The notes: generated by a model from the sequence alone, not told the origin. Shown: positions 22,470 through 33,560, counted from the stretch's first letter. The stretch: DNA of 64,000 bases from Orientallactaga sibirica (GCA_036365145.1 JAEOAD010000040.1:13642501-13706500), one strand, 5' to 3'. Translations and numbers: made by a program.

Positions 22470-22631
22470 CCGGGCGTGGTGGCGCACGTCTTTAATCCCA
22501 GCACTTGGGAGGCAGAGGTAGGAGGATGGCTGTGAGTTCCAGGCCACCCTGAGACTAGATAGTGAATTCCAGGTCAGCCTGAGCCAGAGTGAGACCCTAC
22601 CTCGCAAAACCAAAACAACAAGAACAGTAAT
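22470..22631 (+). repeat. B1 SINE inside L1M
   Basis: Full-length B1. 'aaaacatgtgcag' before and after it (right copy at 22632) is the target duplication. Confidence 0.95.
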
Positions 22632-22693
22632 AAAACATGTGCAGGAGAAGATTCATCTCAGGTTTGTATAGCATCCCTCAAGTGGAAGCAACC
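22632..22693 (+). repeat. L1M fragment, part 2
   Basis: Continues the L1M with 'catccctcaagtggaagcaac', broken at 22693 by an LTR. Confidence 0.65.
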
Positions 22694-23064
22694 TGTGGTG
22701 GTTTGAATAGATGGCCCTCAATTTGGCCAGTGTTTTATTAGTTTGTATTTGCAGACACGGAGCTGGAGGCCGTGTCACTGGTGGTTCTTAGGGTCCAGCC
22801 CTCAGGTGTTGTGGTGGGTTTAAAATTCCAATCCATAGACGCACTAAGTGCTGAGTTCCACCTGGAGTTCCTGAAGTGTGCTATGTGGCTTTTTGGCTTT
22901 TGGGCTTGTGGCTTCTCTCTCTGTGCTTGGACCTGTGAAAGCAGGCCAGCTTCTTCTGCCATTACGGAACTTCTCCTGGATCTTTTAAGCTTTAATAAAT
23001 CTCTTCCTCCAAAACTGTGCCTGGTCTGGAAGTTCTTCTTAATGACCTAAAGCTGTCTGCTACA
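22694..23064 (+). mobile_element. MaLR-like solo LTR inside L1M
   Basis: It begins TGTGGTGGTTTGAATAGATG and ends 'gctgtctgctaca', with an AATAAA about 70 bp before the end. 'gcaacc' and 'gcaccc' flank it. Its sequence is clearly related to the reversed element at 44.07-44.62 kb, so this is a dispersed LTR family. The TG start and 'ggtttgaat' opening are MaLR-like. I cannot name the family. Confidence 0.75.
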
Positions 23065-23070
23065 GCACCC

Positions 23071-23234
23071 GAAGTCTACTCATAGGAGAACAGACGAAGA
23101 AATTGTTGTCTATGCATGAGGTGGAAAGAATACATGTGCCGTCATCCCATTTATGCTTCAACAAACAGGCAAAGAGTGCAACTGAAAGTTACAACCAGAG
23201 TTACTGGGTTGACAGTGTTGACAGGGAAGTGTGC
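23071..23234 (+). repeat. L1M fragment, part 3
   Basis: Continues the L1M ('cataggagaacagacgaaga'), interrupted by a B1 at 23251. Confidence 0.6.
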
Positions 23235-23250
23235 AAGAGAGTCAGCTCCA

Positions 23251-23389
23251 AGCCCGGTGTGGTGGCGCACGGCTTTAATCCCAGCACTGGGGAGGCAGAT
23301 GTAGGAGGATTACCTAGAGTTCAAGGCCACCCTGAGACTTCATAGTGAATTCCTGGGCCAGAGTGAGACCCTACCTCAAAAAAACAAAA

Positions 23390-23420
<31 letters not shown>

Positions 23421-23434
23421 ATTAATTAATTAAT
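23251..23434 (+). repeat. B1 SINE inside L1M
   Basis: B1 with a long (AAAT)n tail between 'aagagagtcagctcca' (23235) and 'aagagagttggctcca' (23435). The B1 lacks a short segment after 'gtgaattcc'. Confidence 0.95.
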
Positions 23435-23450
23435 AAGAGAGTTGGCTCCA

Positions 23451-23580
23451 CTGCTGGAAGTTATCTAGATCTGAGGGTGATTGCAGGTGTACGCATAGGT
23501 AAACATTACTAGAGCTGTAGGTTTGAAGGATGGACCCGTTACAATATGTAAATTTTTATCTTACTAAAATAATTGTATAT
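23451..23580 (+). repeat. L1M fragment, part 4
   Basis: Its end 'acaatatgtaaatttttatc' resembles the L1M 3' terminus. Confidence 0.6.
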
Positions 23581-23719
23581 GATAATCAACGATTGCATGG
23601 AAGTGAAAAAAATAATGTGATCTGGCGACACTGATATGGGAACCATTGTTTTTCCCCTAAGGGAAATGAGATATATCCATGGGAAATATTTGACGTGGTA
23701 TGCTGAAGGTATTTGATTT

Positions 23720-23739
23720 TTTTCTTCTGTGTGTATGTA

Positions 23740-23771
<32 letters not shown>

Positions 23772-24103
23772 CATATGTTTGTGTATATGTCCTTATAGCA
23801 CCCCATATGTTCGCCTGCTCTGGGGTCACTCACCTCCAAAGGCAAGAGTGAACTTTTGGGTGAACTGCTCCATCACTCTTCCACCTCGTCTTGTTTTCGC
23901 CAGTCTTCTTTTACTAATTCTGGAGCTTGCTGGCCTCCACTGTTTCTTGGGTCTCTGCTCCCCTGTAGAACTAGGTTTACAGGCAAATGTGGCCATGTGC
24001 AGCAAGTCTGGAAATTTGAACTCAAGCAGTCCCAGCCCCCCGCCCCCCAGGCCCTCAGGCTTGCACGGGAAGTGTGCTTAACCCCTGAGCTGTCTCTCCA
24101 GCT
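23720..24103 (-). repeat. B3 SINE, with (GT)n
   Basis: A (GT)n run (about 23740-23769) is followed by diverged reversed B3 blocks and the head 'ctgagctgtctctccagctc'. Confidence 0.7.
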
Positions 24104-24181
24104 CATCTGCAGTCATTTGGACCTTCTGGTTGAAACACAGAGTGCTCACTAGGACCAAGAGATGCACGTAGGCGGGTGTAT

Positions 24182-24600
24182 GAGTCAAGCTTCTCCATAG
24201 AAATAGAAGTGATGGGATGTATATACAGTCATAGGAGAGGATTTCTTAAGTTGGTTAACAATGGTCAGAGGCTACCTGGTACCACAATAGCCACCCGTAG
24301 GCTGGAAAGCTGGGGAAAGCAGTGGTTGTTCAGCCCCAGAAGCTAGAAACCAGAACAAGAGCGTCGGGTGATGCAATCCCCGTCTGCTGTAGAAGTCCTG
24401 TGCCCCCTGGACAGTTGCTGGTGTGGAGCTGAACAATTTGGAGGCTAAAGTCTGCAGACGATGGCAGCAGAAGAGAGATGCACCGCTGAAGAAGCATGGA
24501 GCGCACTGGCTTCCTCCTCTTCACTCTCTGTTCCACCTGGGCTCTTGCAGAAATTCTCTGGAAAGATCCCTCCAATGCCAGTGTGAGTGAAAATAGAGGG
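24182..24600. repeat. old dispersed repeat, family unsure
   Basis: 'gcttctccatagaaatagaa' and 'ggatttcttaagttggttaa' match a common old mammalian repeat whose name I cannot fix. A possible further piece, 'actcaagttgacaactat', lies near 25367. Confidence 0.4.
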
Positions 24601-24607
24601 AATTTGA

Positions 24608-24835
24608 GGCTGGAGGGATGGCTTAGCAGTTAAAGCACTTGCCTGCAAAGCCAAAGGACCCAGGTTTGACTCCCCAGGACCTACGTAAGCCAGATGTGCT
24701 AGGGGGCGCATGCATCTGGAGTTCATCTGCAGTGGCTGGAGGCCCTGGCATGCCCATTCTCTCTCTCTCTCTGCCTGCCTATTTCTGTATCTCTCTCTCT
24801 CTAACAAATAAATAAAAATAAAATATTTTTAAAGA
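24608..24835 (+). repeat. DIP SINE
   Basis: Complete copy with an (AAAT)n tail. Confidence 0.93.
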
Positions 24836-25697
24836 AAGAATAATAATTTAAAAAGTAGAGGAGTTTATTTAGCTGAGGGCCAAAGAGCTTGAGGTAGCCC
24901 TCCACAGAAGCTCTAGCTTCACCCCCCACAGCTGAGATTTTATTTCCATTTTGCAGTTTTCATAGCCAAGGGGAGGGATGAGTGAACAAACAAGATGTGG
25001 CAATTGGCATATCAATCATCTCTGTGGTCAGATCACACTAACAATGAACTCCATTTTGCCTTGTTTTAGCCTAAACTGTCTTTCCTTCTTGTCGTCCCTC
25101 TGGACAGTCCCTTTTTGGACAGTTCTGTTTTTGGGATTTTTCCATCTGCTGACAAAGATAAGTTTAGCTCCTCAACAATTACCTCAGGGACTCAGGTCAG
25201 CTTTTAGCTTCTTTTCTACCACACTCTCAGCCCATTGGATAGTACTGCACCCATTCATTCTCCCTTTAGTTTCCTGACCCACATGCCAGTTGCCTCTGGA
25301 ATGCTGTCCACAGATACTCCTAGACGTGTGCTTTACCTATGCCTTTCTTCAACATCTCTCAGTCCACTCAAGTTGACAACTATGTGAAGCATCACCATCA
25401 TAAGGGAGGTGGGAAAAGTTGAAGATAAAGACCAGAGTGGCTCTACGTGTTTTCCTTTGGTTGACTAGCTTGCTGATGCGGGCACTAATAGTGTTGGATG
25501 GAAACTCCATTTGGAATCATCTTAAGTTATAAGACCAGTTGGCGTCATTCTGAGTCAGCACTCAGGAAAACAAAGGCACCTCCTCTGTGACCTTAATTCG
25601 GGTTCATTTTGTTATACAAATGTGACCTTGCAGCATCAGTACCCATAACAGAGCCACTATACAGAAACTTCCCAGTGTCCTAAAGATAAGTTTTACA
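24836..25697. other. anonymous sequence
   Basis: No clear element except a possible trace of the old repeat near 25340-25390. A 99-codon frame at 24978-25277 has no domain. Confidence 0.4.
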
Positions 25698-25882
25698 GGC
25701 TTGGAGAGATGGCTTAGAGGTTAAGGCGCTTGCCTGAGAAGTCTTAGGACCCAGGTTCGACTCTCAAGATCCCACGTAAGCCAGATGCACAAAGGTGAGG
25801 CAAGCGCAAGGTTTCACATGCCCACTAGGTGGCGCAAGCGTCTGGAATTCTATTGCAGTGGCTTTCTCACTCTCTAAAAAAA

Positions 25883-25942
<60 letters not shown>

Positions 25943-25943
25943 A
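25698..25943 (+). repeat. DIP SINE, long CTCF-motif type, (GAAA)n tail
   Basis: Long-subtype copy whose tail is a (GAAA)n array of about 65 bp (25880-25943). Confidence 0.94.
25822..25835 (+). promoter_or_regulatory. CTCF core motif in DIP SINE
   Basis: CCACTAGGTGGCGC, a perfect consensus match. Confidence 0.5.
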
Positions 25944-25964
25944 AAGTTTTGCAATCTTTCACGG

Positions 25965-26409
25965 GGGACAGAGGAGGTAGTTCAGTCAGCAGGGTGCTTA
26001 CAGCACAAGCATGAGGACCTGACTTGGATCACCAGTGCTCACATAAAACCCAGTGCCAGGGCTGGAGACATGGCCTAGTGCCTAGGTTAAGGTGCCTGCC
26101 TGCAAAAGCCAAAGGGTCCAGGGTCAATTCCCCAGGACCGACGTAAGCCAAATGCACAAGGTGGCACATGCATCTAGAGTTCCTTTGCAGCGGCTAGAGG
26201 TCCTGATGTGCCCATTCTCTCTCTCTTTTTCGCTCTGTCTCCCTCTTTCTCTAGCTCACTTAAATAAGTGTTAAACACAGAAGTGCTGTGCCACCTGTAG
26301 TCCCAGTGTTGTGGCGGCTGAGAAGAGACGAGAGGATCCCTGGAGTTTGTTGACTAGTTAATCTAGCTGAATTGGTGAGCTACAGGTTCAGCAAGAGACC
26401 TTGTCTCAA

Positions 26410-26440
<31 letters not shown>

Positions 26441-26527
26441 TAATAATAATGTACAGAATCATTAAGGAAGGCATCTGATGTTGGCCTCCAGCTTCCACAC
26501 CCATGCCTACACATAATAAGCACATGA

Positions 26528-26564
<37 letters not shown>

Positions 26565-26610
26565 TGAACACACGCACGCACACCACATACACTTAAAAAA
26601 TAAAATGGCC
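25965..26610 (+). repeat. B3 SINE split by a DIP SINE
   Basis: The head ('gaggtagttcagtcagcagg') is at 25965-26058 and the rest at about 26276-26600, with (AAT)n at 26409-26452 and (CA)n at 26530-26562. A forward DIP lies between, so the B3 is older. Confidence 0.78.
26059..26275 (+). repeat. DIP SINE inside B3
   Basis: Complete forward copy that interrupts the B3 body. Confidence 0.9.
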
Positions 26611-26844
26611 TGTAAGTGCCTTGCTAAGGATGTAAGATTTTAGTGATCTCTTCAGCCCCTCCCTGCCTTCAAATCTCCTAATAAAATGGTTTATAAATAA
26701 ATAATAAGTTTAATGGTGATGCTATTTATACATTGACATGTTTTATACAGAACAGTTACATGTTCTACACATGACATTCCCCACCACCCACATGGGAGCT
26801 ACCAAGTTTAGGAAGTTGGGTATAGTGATATGATGAAGCCATAT

Positions 26845-27048
26845 TTTTTAAAAAATAAATTTAAATTTTTATTTATTTGAGAGAGAGAGAGAGAATAGGC
26901 ACACCCCGGGGCCTGTAACTGCTGCAAACAAATTCCAGATGCATGTGCAACTTTGTGCATCTGGCTTACATAGGTCTGTGTGGAATTGAACCTAGGTCCT
27001 TTGGCTTTGCAGGCAAGCTCCTTAACTGCTTAGCCATCTCTCAAGCCC
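26845..27048 (-). repeat. DIP SINE
   Basis: Reversed copy, moderately diverged. Confidence 0.9.
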
Positions 27049-27759
27049 ATATCCAGCCTTTCTCGTGACTGCTGTTATTTGCTAGGAAGCCTGATTGTTT
27101 TGCTCATTGAGTGCTGGGGTGACTTAGAGCAATGGTCCCTTAGAGAAGTTTTGGAGATAGAAGGTAGCTTGCTTAGTGCTTCCTGACAAATATGTCATCT
27201 CTCTTTTGTTTAAAATCTAATGAATGTGTTTTGAGTATCCATTCCTCTTCCTCTCCTCAGGGTTCAGCGTTAAAACCACACGGGATGTTATCAGGTTGTC
27301 AGGCAGACTTTGAGGGGTTAGAGGCTGTCAGCGCCCTCCCTCACCTACAACCCTGGTCTACAGAGGAACAAGCCATCTTATTTCCTGGGCTGGGTCAAAG
27401 TAAGTGATGTGACTCCTCCTACTGTGTTTCCTGTCCTGGGGGCAGGGTAAGAATGGCCAGAGAGAGCTTCCTGTTTCCTGTTTGCCTCTGGGAGAGTGCT
27501 ATTCTTTATAAATGGCCCCATTTCTCTGCCCCTGGAAAGGCAATTGTCCTATGCCCTAAATCACCCCTCAAGGGAAGTCACCTGGAGTTCTTTTCTTTGG
27601 AGTGGCTAGAATTTCTTACTGCTCTGCTGTGAGGGGGGGGGTTGGGAGAGAGATGACATAAAGTTGCTGATTAACTACAGCTATAGTTACATCTATTTAG
27701 AGGAAGATGCTTGGAAATCAAAATACTACTAAGTTATATTGTGAATACTTCCTTTTCTT
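27049..27759. other. anonymous sequence
   Basis: About 710 bp with no recognised element or credible exon. Confidence 0.4.
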
Positions 27760-27980
27760 CTTTTTAACATATATATATATAATTTATTTGACAGAAAGAA
27801 GGAGAGAGCGAAAGAGAGAGAGGGACAATGTGGGCATGCCAGGGCCTCCAGCCACTGCAAACGAACACCAGACACATTTACCACCTTGTGCATTTGGCTA
27901 ACGTGGGTCTTGGGGAATCGAACCTGGGTCCTTTGGTTTTGCAGGCAAACACCTTAACCACTAAGTCATCCCTCCAGCCC
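27760..27980 (-). repeat. DIP SINE
   Basis: Reversed copy. 'gtgaatacttccttttct' (27741) and 'gtgaatatttctttttct' (27981) flank it. Confidence 0.94.
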
Positions 27981-27998
27981 GTGAATATTTCTTTTTCT

Positions 27999-28129
27999 GA
28001 TTGCTTGTTTGTTTTTGAGACAAGGATAGCCCTGGCTAACCTGAAATTCATTCTGTAACTCAGGCTGGTGTGGACCTCAGGGTGGTCTTCCTACTTCAGC
28101 CTCCTAATATCTAGGTTTAAAGGCATGAG

Positions 28130-28130
<1 letters not shown>
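27999..28130 (-). repeat. B1 SINE, old
   Basis: Reversed, diverged B1 ending 'taggtttaaaggcatgag', followed by a (CT)n array (28131-28168) and a short (TCTA)n. Confidence 0.72.
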
Positions 28131-28179
<49 letters not shown>

Positions 28180-28182
28180 ATA
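28131..28182. repeat. (CT)n then (TA/TCTA)n microsatellite
   Basis: Simple repeat directly beside the old B1. Confidence 0.9.
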
Positions 28183-28665
28183 TAAATCTTTGTGATATAA
28201 TTTTGATTTACAGATTTTAAAGTAGGAGAAATTATTTTTCCTGGCCAAATCTATAAAATTTGTGAATTTGAACAGATTAAAGTTATGCCTTATGAAATCA
28301 ATTCAGATGTTCAGTTAATGAACGGATTTTGAGAAATATGCAAGCACATGAAAATTCCTATGAGGAGGCAGACATTTGACTGCAATGTACTGCCAGCCTG
28401 AGAGTCCAACTCTGTGTGTTAGCTTTTAGAGTTTGCAATGAAGGGACAAGACAGGTGGTTTCTTGGATCTAAGACTTTATTGTGATAGGGGAAGGGAGAA
28501 GGGAGGGAGAGAGACAGAGAAGAGGAGAAGAGAGAGAGAAAGCATATGTGTGTATGAGAGAGAGAGAGAGAGAGAGAGAACAAAGGGTGTGTGTCTGCAG
28601 CAAGAAAGCGACAAAAGAGAAAGAATGAGGGCCAGGGAGAGGTCTGTATGAAGAGGAGGTGAGCC
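28183..28665. other. anonymous sequence with purine tract
   Basis: No element named. A G/A-rich stretch at about 28486-28580 gives false Arg/Glu-rich frames. The reverse of 28455-28490 contains CAATAAAG beside 'tcttagatcc', which could be an LTR or gene 3' end, but nothing else supports that. Confidence 0.4.
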
Positions 28666-28949
28666 GAGTAGAGGAGTTGGGGAAAAGGTGTCCTTCCCTC
28701 CTCTTAGCCCAGGGGTAATTGAAATTACCATTCCAAGAGGCAGTCCCAGAGTTAGCTAGGTGGAAAAGGAGAGAGAGGGGAAGGAAGGTCACGGAGCTCT
28801 GAGACTAATATTCTGTACCCCATGGCAGCAGCAGGGTCTCAGAGCTCAGTAGGGTTGGAGTGAGGCCTGAGGTTTTTCATTTGTAAGAAATTAATCAGGT
28901 GATGGTGACGTCTTCGGCCCATACTTTGAGGACTAGCACCTGCCCTTGA

Positions 28950-29239
28950 AGCATCTGTAATAGACAGATGATGGCCTTCCAAATATGTCCACACACCCGA
29001 CCTCCAGAACCAAGTGAACGTGTTAATTTCATGGCAAAAGGGATCTAGTGGGAGGAAAATTATTCTGGATTGTTCCAGGGGACCCACACTGATCATGAGT
29101 TCCCTGAAGCAAATGGATCAGAGGTAGAAGAAGCAGATGTGGCGATAGGAGCAGAGGCTGGAGTGATGTGCACTGAGGATGAAGGGAGGTGTCAGTGCAA
29201 AGACTTCAGGCACCTCTAGAAGAAAGCAAAGGGAGACTC
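28950..29239 (+). mobile_element. MLT1-like LTR (unit 1)
   Basis: 'tttcatggcaaaagggatct' and 'attattctggattgttccag' are MLT1/MaLR LTR blocks in the right order. A DIP SINE breaks its 3' part, which resumes at 29463 ('actcctctgagcctccacag'). Confidence 0.65.
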
Positions 29240-29462
29240 AGGCTGGAGGGATGGCTTAGCAGCTAAGGCACTTGCCTGCAAAGCCAAAGGACATAGGTTT
29301 GATCCCCCAGTACCCAAGTAAAGCCAGATGCACAAGGTGGCTCATGTGTCTAGAGTTCATTTGCAATGGCTGGAAGCCCTGTCTCACCAATTCTCTCTAT
29401 GTGCTTCTCTCTCTCTCATAAATAAATAAATAAGCCCATTTTTTTTTAAAAAGAAAGACAAG
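29240..29462 (+). repeat. DIP SINE (unit 1)
   Basis: Complete copy with 12-bp target repeats 'aaagggagactc' (29228 and 29463). The same SINE with the same duplication sits in unit 2, so the insertion came before the tandem duplication. Confidence 0.95.
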
Positions 29463-29812
29463 AAAGGGAGACTCCTCTGAGCCTCCACAGAGAGTACAAC
29501 TTGAACAGTAAGATGCTTTATTTATTCTGAGTAGAGGAGTTGGGGGAAAAGGTGTCCTTCCTCCTCTTAGCCCAGGGGTAATTGAAATTACCATTCCAAG
29601 AGGCAGTCCCAGAGTTAGCTAGGTGGAAAAGGAGAGAGAGGGGAAGGAAGGTCACGGAGCTCTGAGACTAATATTCTGTACCCCATGGCAGCAGCAGGGT
29701 CTCGGAGCTCAGTAGGGTTGGAGTGAGGCCTGAGGTTTTTCATTTGTAAGAAATTAATCAGGTGATGGTGACGTCTTCGGCCCATACTTTGAGGACTAGC
29801 ACCTGCCCTTGA

Positions 29813-30102
29813 AGCATCTGTAATAGACAGATGATGGCCTTCCAAATATGTCCACACATCCGACCTCCAGAACCAAGTGAACGTGTTAATTTCATGGCAA
29901 AAGGGATCTAGTGGGGGGAAGATTATTCTGGATTGTTCCAGGGGACTCACACTGATCACGAGTGCCCTGAAGCAAATAGATCAGAGGTAGAAGAAGCAGA
30001 TGTGGCGATAGGAGCAGAGGCTGGAGTGATGTGCACTGAGGATGAAGGGTGGTGTCAGTGCAAAGACTTCAGGCACCTCTAGAAGAAAGCAAAGGGAGAC
30101 TC
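29813..30102 (+). mobile_element. MLT1-like LTR (unit 2)
   Basis: Duplicate of the unit 1 LTR with scattered substitutions (for example 'cacatccgacc' for 'cacacccgacc'). Confidence 0.65.
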
Positions 30103-30333
30103 AGGCTGGAGGGATGGCTTAGCAGCTAAGGCACTTGCCTGCAAAGCCAAAGGACATAGGTTTGATCCCCCAGTACCCAAGTAAAGCCAGATGCACAAGG
30201 TGGCTCATGTGTCTAGAGTTCATTTGCAATGGCTGGAAGCCCTGTCTCACCAATTCTCTCTATGTGCCTCTCTCTCTCTCTTAAATAAATAAATAAATAA
30301 ACCCATGTATTTTTTTAAAAAAAGAAAGAAAAG
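30103..30333 (+). repeat. DIP SINE (unit 2)
   Basis: Duplicate of the unit 1 DIP SINE; its tail has extra AAAT units. Confidence 0.95.
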
Positions 30334-30385
30334 AAAGGGAGACTCCTCTGAGCCTCCACAGAGAGTACAACTTGAATAGTAAGAT

Positions 30386-30427
30386 GCTTTATTTATTTAT
30401 TTCTTTGAGAGAGGGAAAGAGGCTGAA

Positions 30428-30458
<31 letters not shown>

Positions 30459-30608
30459 GGGTGCACCAGGGCCTCTAGCCACTGCAAACGAACTCCAGAC
30501 ACATGCGCCACCTTGTGCATCTGGCTTACGTGGGTCCTGGAGAATCAAACTGGGATCCCTTGGCTTTGCAGGCAAACACCTTAACTGCTAGACCATCTCT
30601 CCAGTCCT
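30386..30608 (-). repeat. DIP SINE at duplication edge
   Basis: Complete reversed copy. Only its (TTTA)n tail is shared with the end of unit 1, so this tail may have been a duplication breakpoint. Confidence 0.93.
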
Positions 30609-30810
30609 GGATCATGTTTTTTTAAATCCATCCTGTTGATCTCTCTTATAATTTTACTATTTGAGATATAAAAAAACCTTACCTCTCTTTATACCTTTTT
30701 AACACCTTTCTGCTTGCAATATAATTATCTTACATGTTTCCTCTCTGTACCTTTAGAACTACATCAGGCAGTTTATTAAGTTTTGCTTTAAAAAAACAAA
30801 CAAACACGAT
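30609..30810. repeat. old L1 fragment, part 1
   Basis: AT-rich sequence ending in 'ttattaagttttgcttta', continued after a B1. It is assigned to the L1 because it is contiguous with the clearer part 2. Confidence 0.4.
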
Positions 30811-30812
30811 TT

Positions 30813-30993
30813 TGCCATGCATGGTGGCACATGCCTTTAATCCCAGCACTGGGGAGGCAGAGGTAGGAGGATCGCTATGAGTTCAAGGCCACCCTGAGAC
30901 TACATAATGAATTCCAGGTCAGCCTGAGCTAGAGTGAGACTCTACCTTGAAAAAAATCAAAACAAAACAAACAAACAAACAAACAAAAAAACC
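30813..30993 (+). repeat. B1 SINE inside old L1
   Basis: Well-kept B1 with an (AAAC)n tail. Confidence 0.93.
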
Positions 30994-31490
30994 CTCACAA
31001 TTTAGAAGTCTCAAAAGGAAAAGAAAGGAAAACCTACTTGTTTATTAATGTTCTCACATACCATGTTCTTTAGTACCTTCTGATCATCCAAGTTTTCTTT
31101 CTTCTTCTTTTTTTTTTTTTCTGTTTAGAAGGTCTTCAGCTAACCTTTTTGGATAGCCATATTCTCTTGGTTTTCTGTCATCTGAGAATGTCTTTCTTTT
31201 TCCTTCATTCCTTAGGGTACTTTTCCTGCATATACAATTCTAAGTTGACAGTTCTTTCAACACATGGGAGATATTGTGCCAATTCCTTTGGCTTCCATAG
31301 TCTCTGATGAGAGATATGCTGTCATTGTAATTTACGTCCTTTCTCAGTCTGCCGTCGTCCCCCCCCCACCCTGCTACTTTCAGATTTTTGTCTTCAGCTT
31401 TCAGAAGTTTAATTATATTGTAAATTAGCATGGGATTCTTAGATTTTTTTTTTTTTTGTACTGAGATTGTGGGTTTTAGTTAAATTTCTG
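30994..31490. repeat. old L1 fragment, part 2
   Basis: 'tttttggatagccatattct', 'tctgatgagagatatgctgt' and 'cttcagctttcagaagttta' match a well-known old mammalian L1 segment. I do not assign its strand. Confidence 0.7.
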
Positions 31491-31496
31491 TTTTAG

Positions 31497-31560
31497 CTGT
31501 TTTTTCCTCCCTCCCTCCTTCCCTTCCTCCATCCTTCCCTTCTTCCATCCTTTCTTTCTA
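31497..31560. repeat. (CCTT)n-like tract
   Basis: Pyrimidine-rich tract before a reversed B1. Confidence 0.85.
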
Positions 31561-31571
31561 CTTTTCTTTTT

Positions 31572-31702
31572 TCAGGCAGGGTCTCACTCTAGCCCAGGCT
31601 GACCTAGAACTAACTCTGTATCCCTGACTGGCCTTGAACTCATGATGCTCCTCTTAAACATTCCTGTGCTGGGTTAAAGGCATACACCACCATGCCTGGC
31701 TT
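31572..31702 (-). repeat. B1 SINE
   Basis: Reversed B1, moderately diverged. Confidence 0.85.
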
Positions 31703-31724
31703 AATGCCTTATTTTTTATTATCA

Positions 31725-31802
31725 GCTAAAGTCCCCACCTTATAAAACATTGTTCTACATGAATTTTGGAGGGGCTATAATGTTCAGTTTATAGCATCTT
31801 CC
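31725..31802 (-). mobile_element. MaLR LTR fragment
   Basis: 'catgaattttggaggggcta' and 'agtttatagca' are the complement of the start of MST/MLT1-type LTRs. Confidence 0.55.
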
Positions 31803-32670
31803 TTGTTATAGCCATTGGAGGGTGAAGTCTATGATCCGTGGTCAGCCTTTGCTAAAGGTCGTGTGGGAACCACACTGTTGTTCTGTTGTGTTCCTTTGAA
31901 GCAGAACAAGTACTACCTAAATAAAGTCTTTGGCTTGCTCGGCTACCCCTGTCCTCTGGCTCGTGACAGTAGGGCTTGTTTAGAAGTTTTAACTCACTGT
32001 GGCTCCAGTTCCTTCGCTCCTGGATGTCCAATGGGTCTGCCTTTCAGAGTCATTTAATGTCTGTTTTATACATAATTTCTGGGGTGGGAGAGTTCATTAT
32101 TATTGACAGGAACCAGTAAAAAATATATCTGTTCCATCTTCCCGGACTGCACCTTTTGCTTTTCTGTGTGGGTAACGACTTTGGATTTAACTTTTCGAAC
32201 AGATGCTCAGTTTAACCTGCAGCCCTTGCAGAGTCTAGGTTGTGAAGGGATGTGATTCCTGAACTTCACAGCCATTTTGTAGTGATTTTTTCCTTCTTGC
32301 CATGGTGAGTGTTCAGTTAGCCTAGTCGTAACACTTATACCAGAATGGACAGACAGACAGCAGGCCTGAAACTTCCTCTCACTTCTGTCAGATGGATGCT
32401 GCCAGAGTGACCCCTCCACCCCCAGTTAGCAGACTGCCTGTGGGAAGGGGAGGGTTTAGTAAGAGCAGAGACCTTGCTGTCAGTTTCCCTTCTCCTCCTT
32501 CATCCCTTGCTTCAAAAATGATCTCAAATTTGGCAAAAGGAAAATTATCATCTTTTCATGATAGAGATAAGAAAGAATACGCTGGGCTTTACAATGTTTA
32601 TATATGCCCTTCAATGAGCTATTCTGCTGTGCTCCTGTAATGAATCCCGGTCACTTACTGTTCAGTTTCT
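31803..32670. other. anonymous sequence
   Basis: About 870 bp. AATAAAG at 31920 is followed by T/G-rich sequence, LTR-like but not matched to a family. An 80-codon frame at 31815-32057 has no domain. Confidence 0.4.
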
Positions 32671-32672
32671 TG

Positions 32673-32866
32673 TGTTATATATATTTAACAGAGAAAGAGG
32701 GAGAGAGAGAGAGAATGGGCAAACCAGGGCCTCCAGCCACTGCAGACGAACTCCAGACGTGTGCACCCCCTTGTGCATCTGGCTTTTGTGGGTCCTGGGG
32801 AATCAAACCTGGGTCCTTTGGCTTTGCAAGCAAACGCCTTAACCACAAAGCCATCCCTTCACCCTG
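32673..32866 (-). repeat. DIP SINE
   Basis: Reversed copy; its (AT)n tail replaces the usual (AAAT)n. Confidence 0.92.
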
Positions 32867-33261
32867 TTTTTAAAATATTTTATTTATTTAGTTTCTCACT
32901 CTTTATTGCCCTGTATCATTCTGATGTGAACATCTTGTTGAAGGGGAAATTGCTTGTGCGTATAATGAGTATAGCTTGCATCCTGGGGGCCTTGAAATAC
33001 AGTTTAGCAAACTAAATACAAAAGACAACAGTCTAAACATAGATTTAGCCATAGTCAAGCTTTTCCTCTGAAGGCTTAAAAAAAAAAAAAGAAAAGAAAA
33101 AGAAAACAACCCACCAAGGGACTTGTCATCCCTCCCATTGTTATCCACAGGCTTGTTTGGGATCCTACAGTGGCTGCTGCCAGAGGCCCAGCATTTCAGC
33201 AGAGAGGAAAAACAGGGACCTGGCCTGCACTCTCAAACTCGCTGTAAACCCTTGTTGTTAT
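32867..33261. other. anonymous sequence
   Basis: A short A-rich tract lies at 33078-33103. Nothing else is recognised. Confidence 0.4.
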
Positions 33262-33338
33262 CACACACCAAGGATCAAACACGAGGCCTGGTGCCTGCTA
33301 GGCAAGCACTCTACCACTGAGCTAGATGTCCACAGCCC
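33262..33338 (-). repeat. ID/B4-type SINE fragment
   Basis: 'aggatcaaacacgaggcctg' and 'ctctaccactgagctagatg' are a reversed ID-type head. Confidence 0.72.
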
Positions 33339-33477
33339 TCTTTCTGTAGCTGTTGGGCTTTCTGGAAAATGGCGAGGGATGCAGAATTTGCATAGTTGTA
33401 AAAGAAAAAACAACAATAAGTTAATTGGATAAAAACATGCAGAGACACCACTACAGAATGAAGATTGTTCCATCCCC

Positions 33478-33560
33478 TCCTCCCTAGTTCTGGAGTTGAA
33501 CATAGGCCCCGTGCACCCTGGACAAGTGTCTTATCACTGAACTACATCCCTAGCCCTCAT
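33478..33560 (-). repeat. ID/B4-type SINE fragment
   Basis: 'ttatcactgaactacatccc' and 'tagccct' mark a reversed ID head. It sits beside an old B1, as in composite B4 elements. Confidence 0.65.

Larger units (their letters stand above)
28666..29528. repeat. tandem duplication, unit 1
   Basis: About 862 bp that recurs at once as unit 2 with few changes. It holds anonymous sequence, a forward MLT1-like LTR and a forward DIP SINE. Confidence 0.95.
29529..30397. repeat. tandem duplication, unit 2
   Basis: Second unit, offset by 863 bp at its left end and about 871 bp after the SINE tail. The right end lies in the (TTTA)n of the next reversed DIP SINE. Confidence 0.95.

Noticed and set aside
28455..28490. 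Possible LTR or gene 3' end on the minus strand (CAATAAAG)
   Set aside because: The signal is isolated. I could find neither a start nor a target repeat for an LTR, and no exon upstream.
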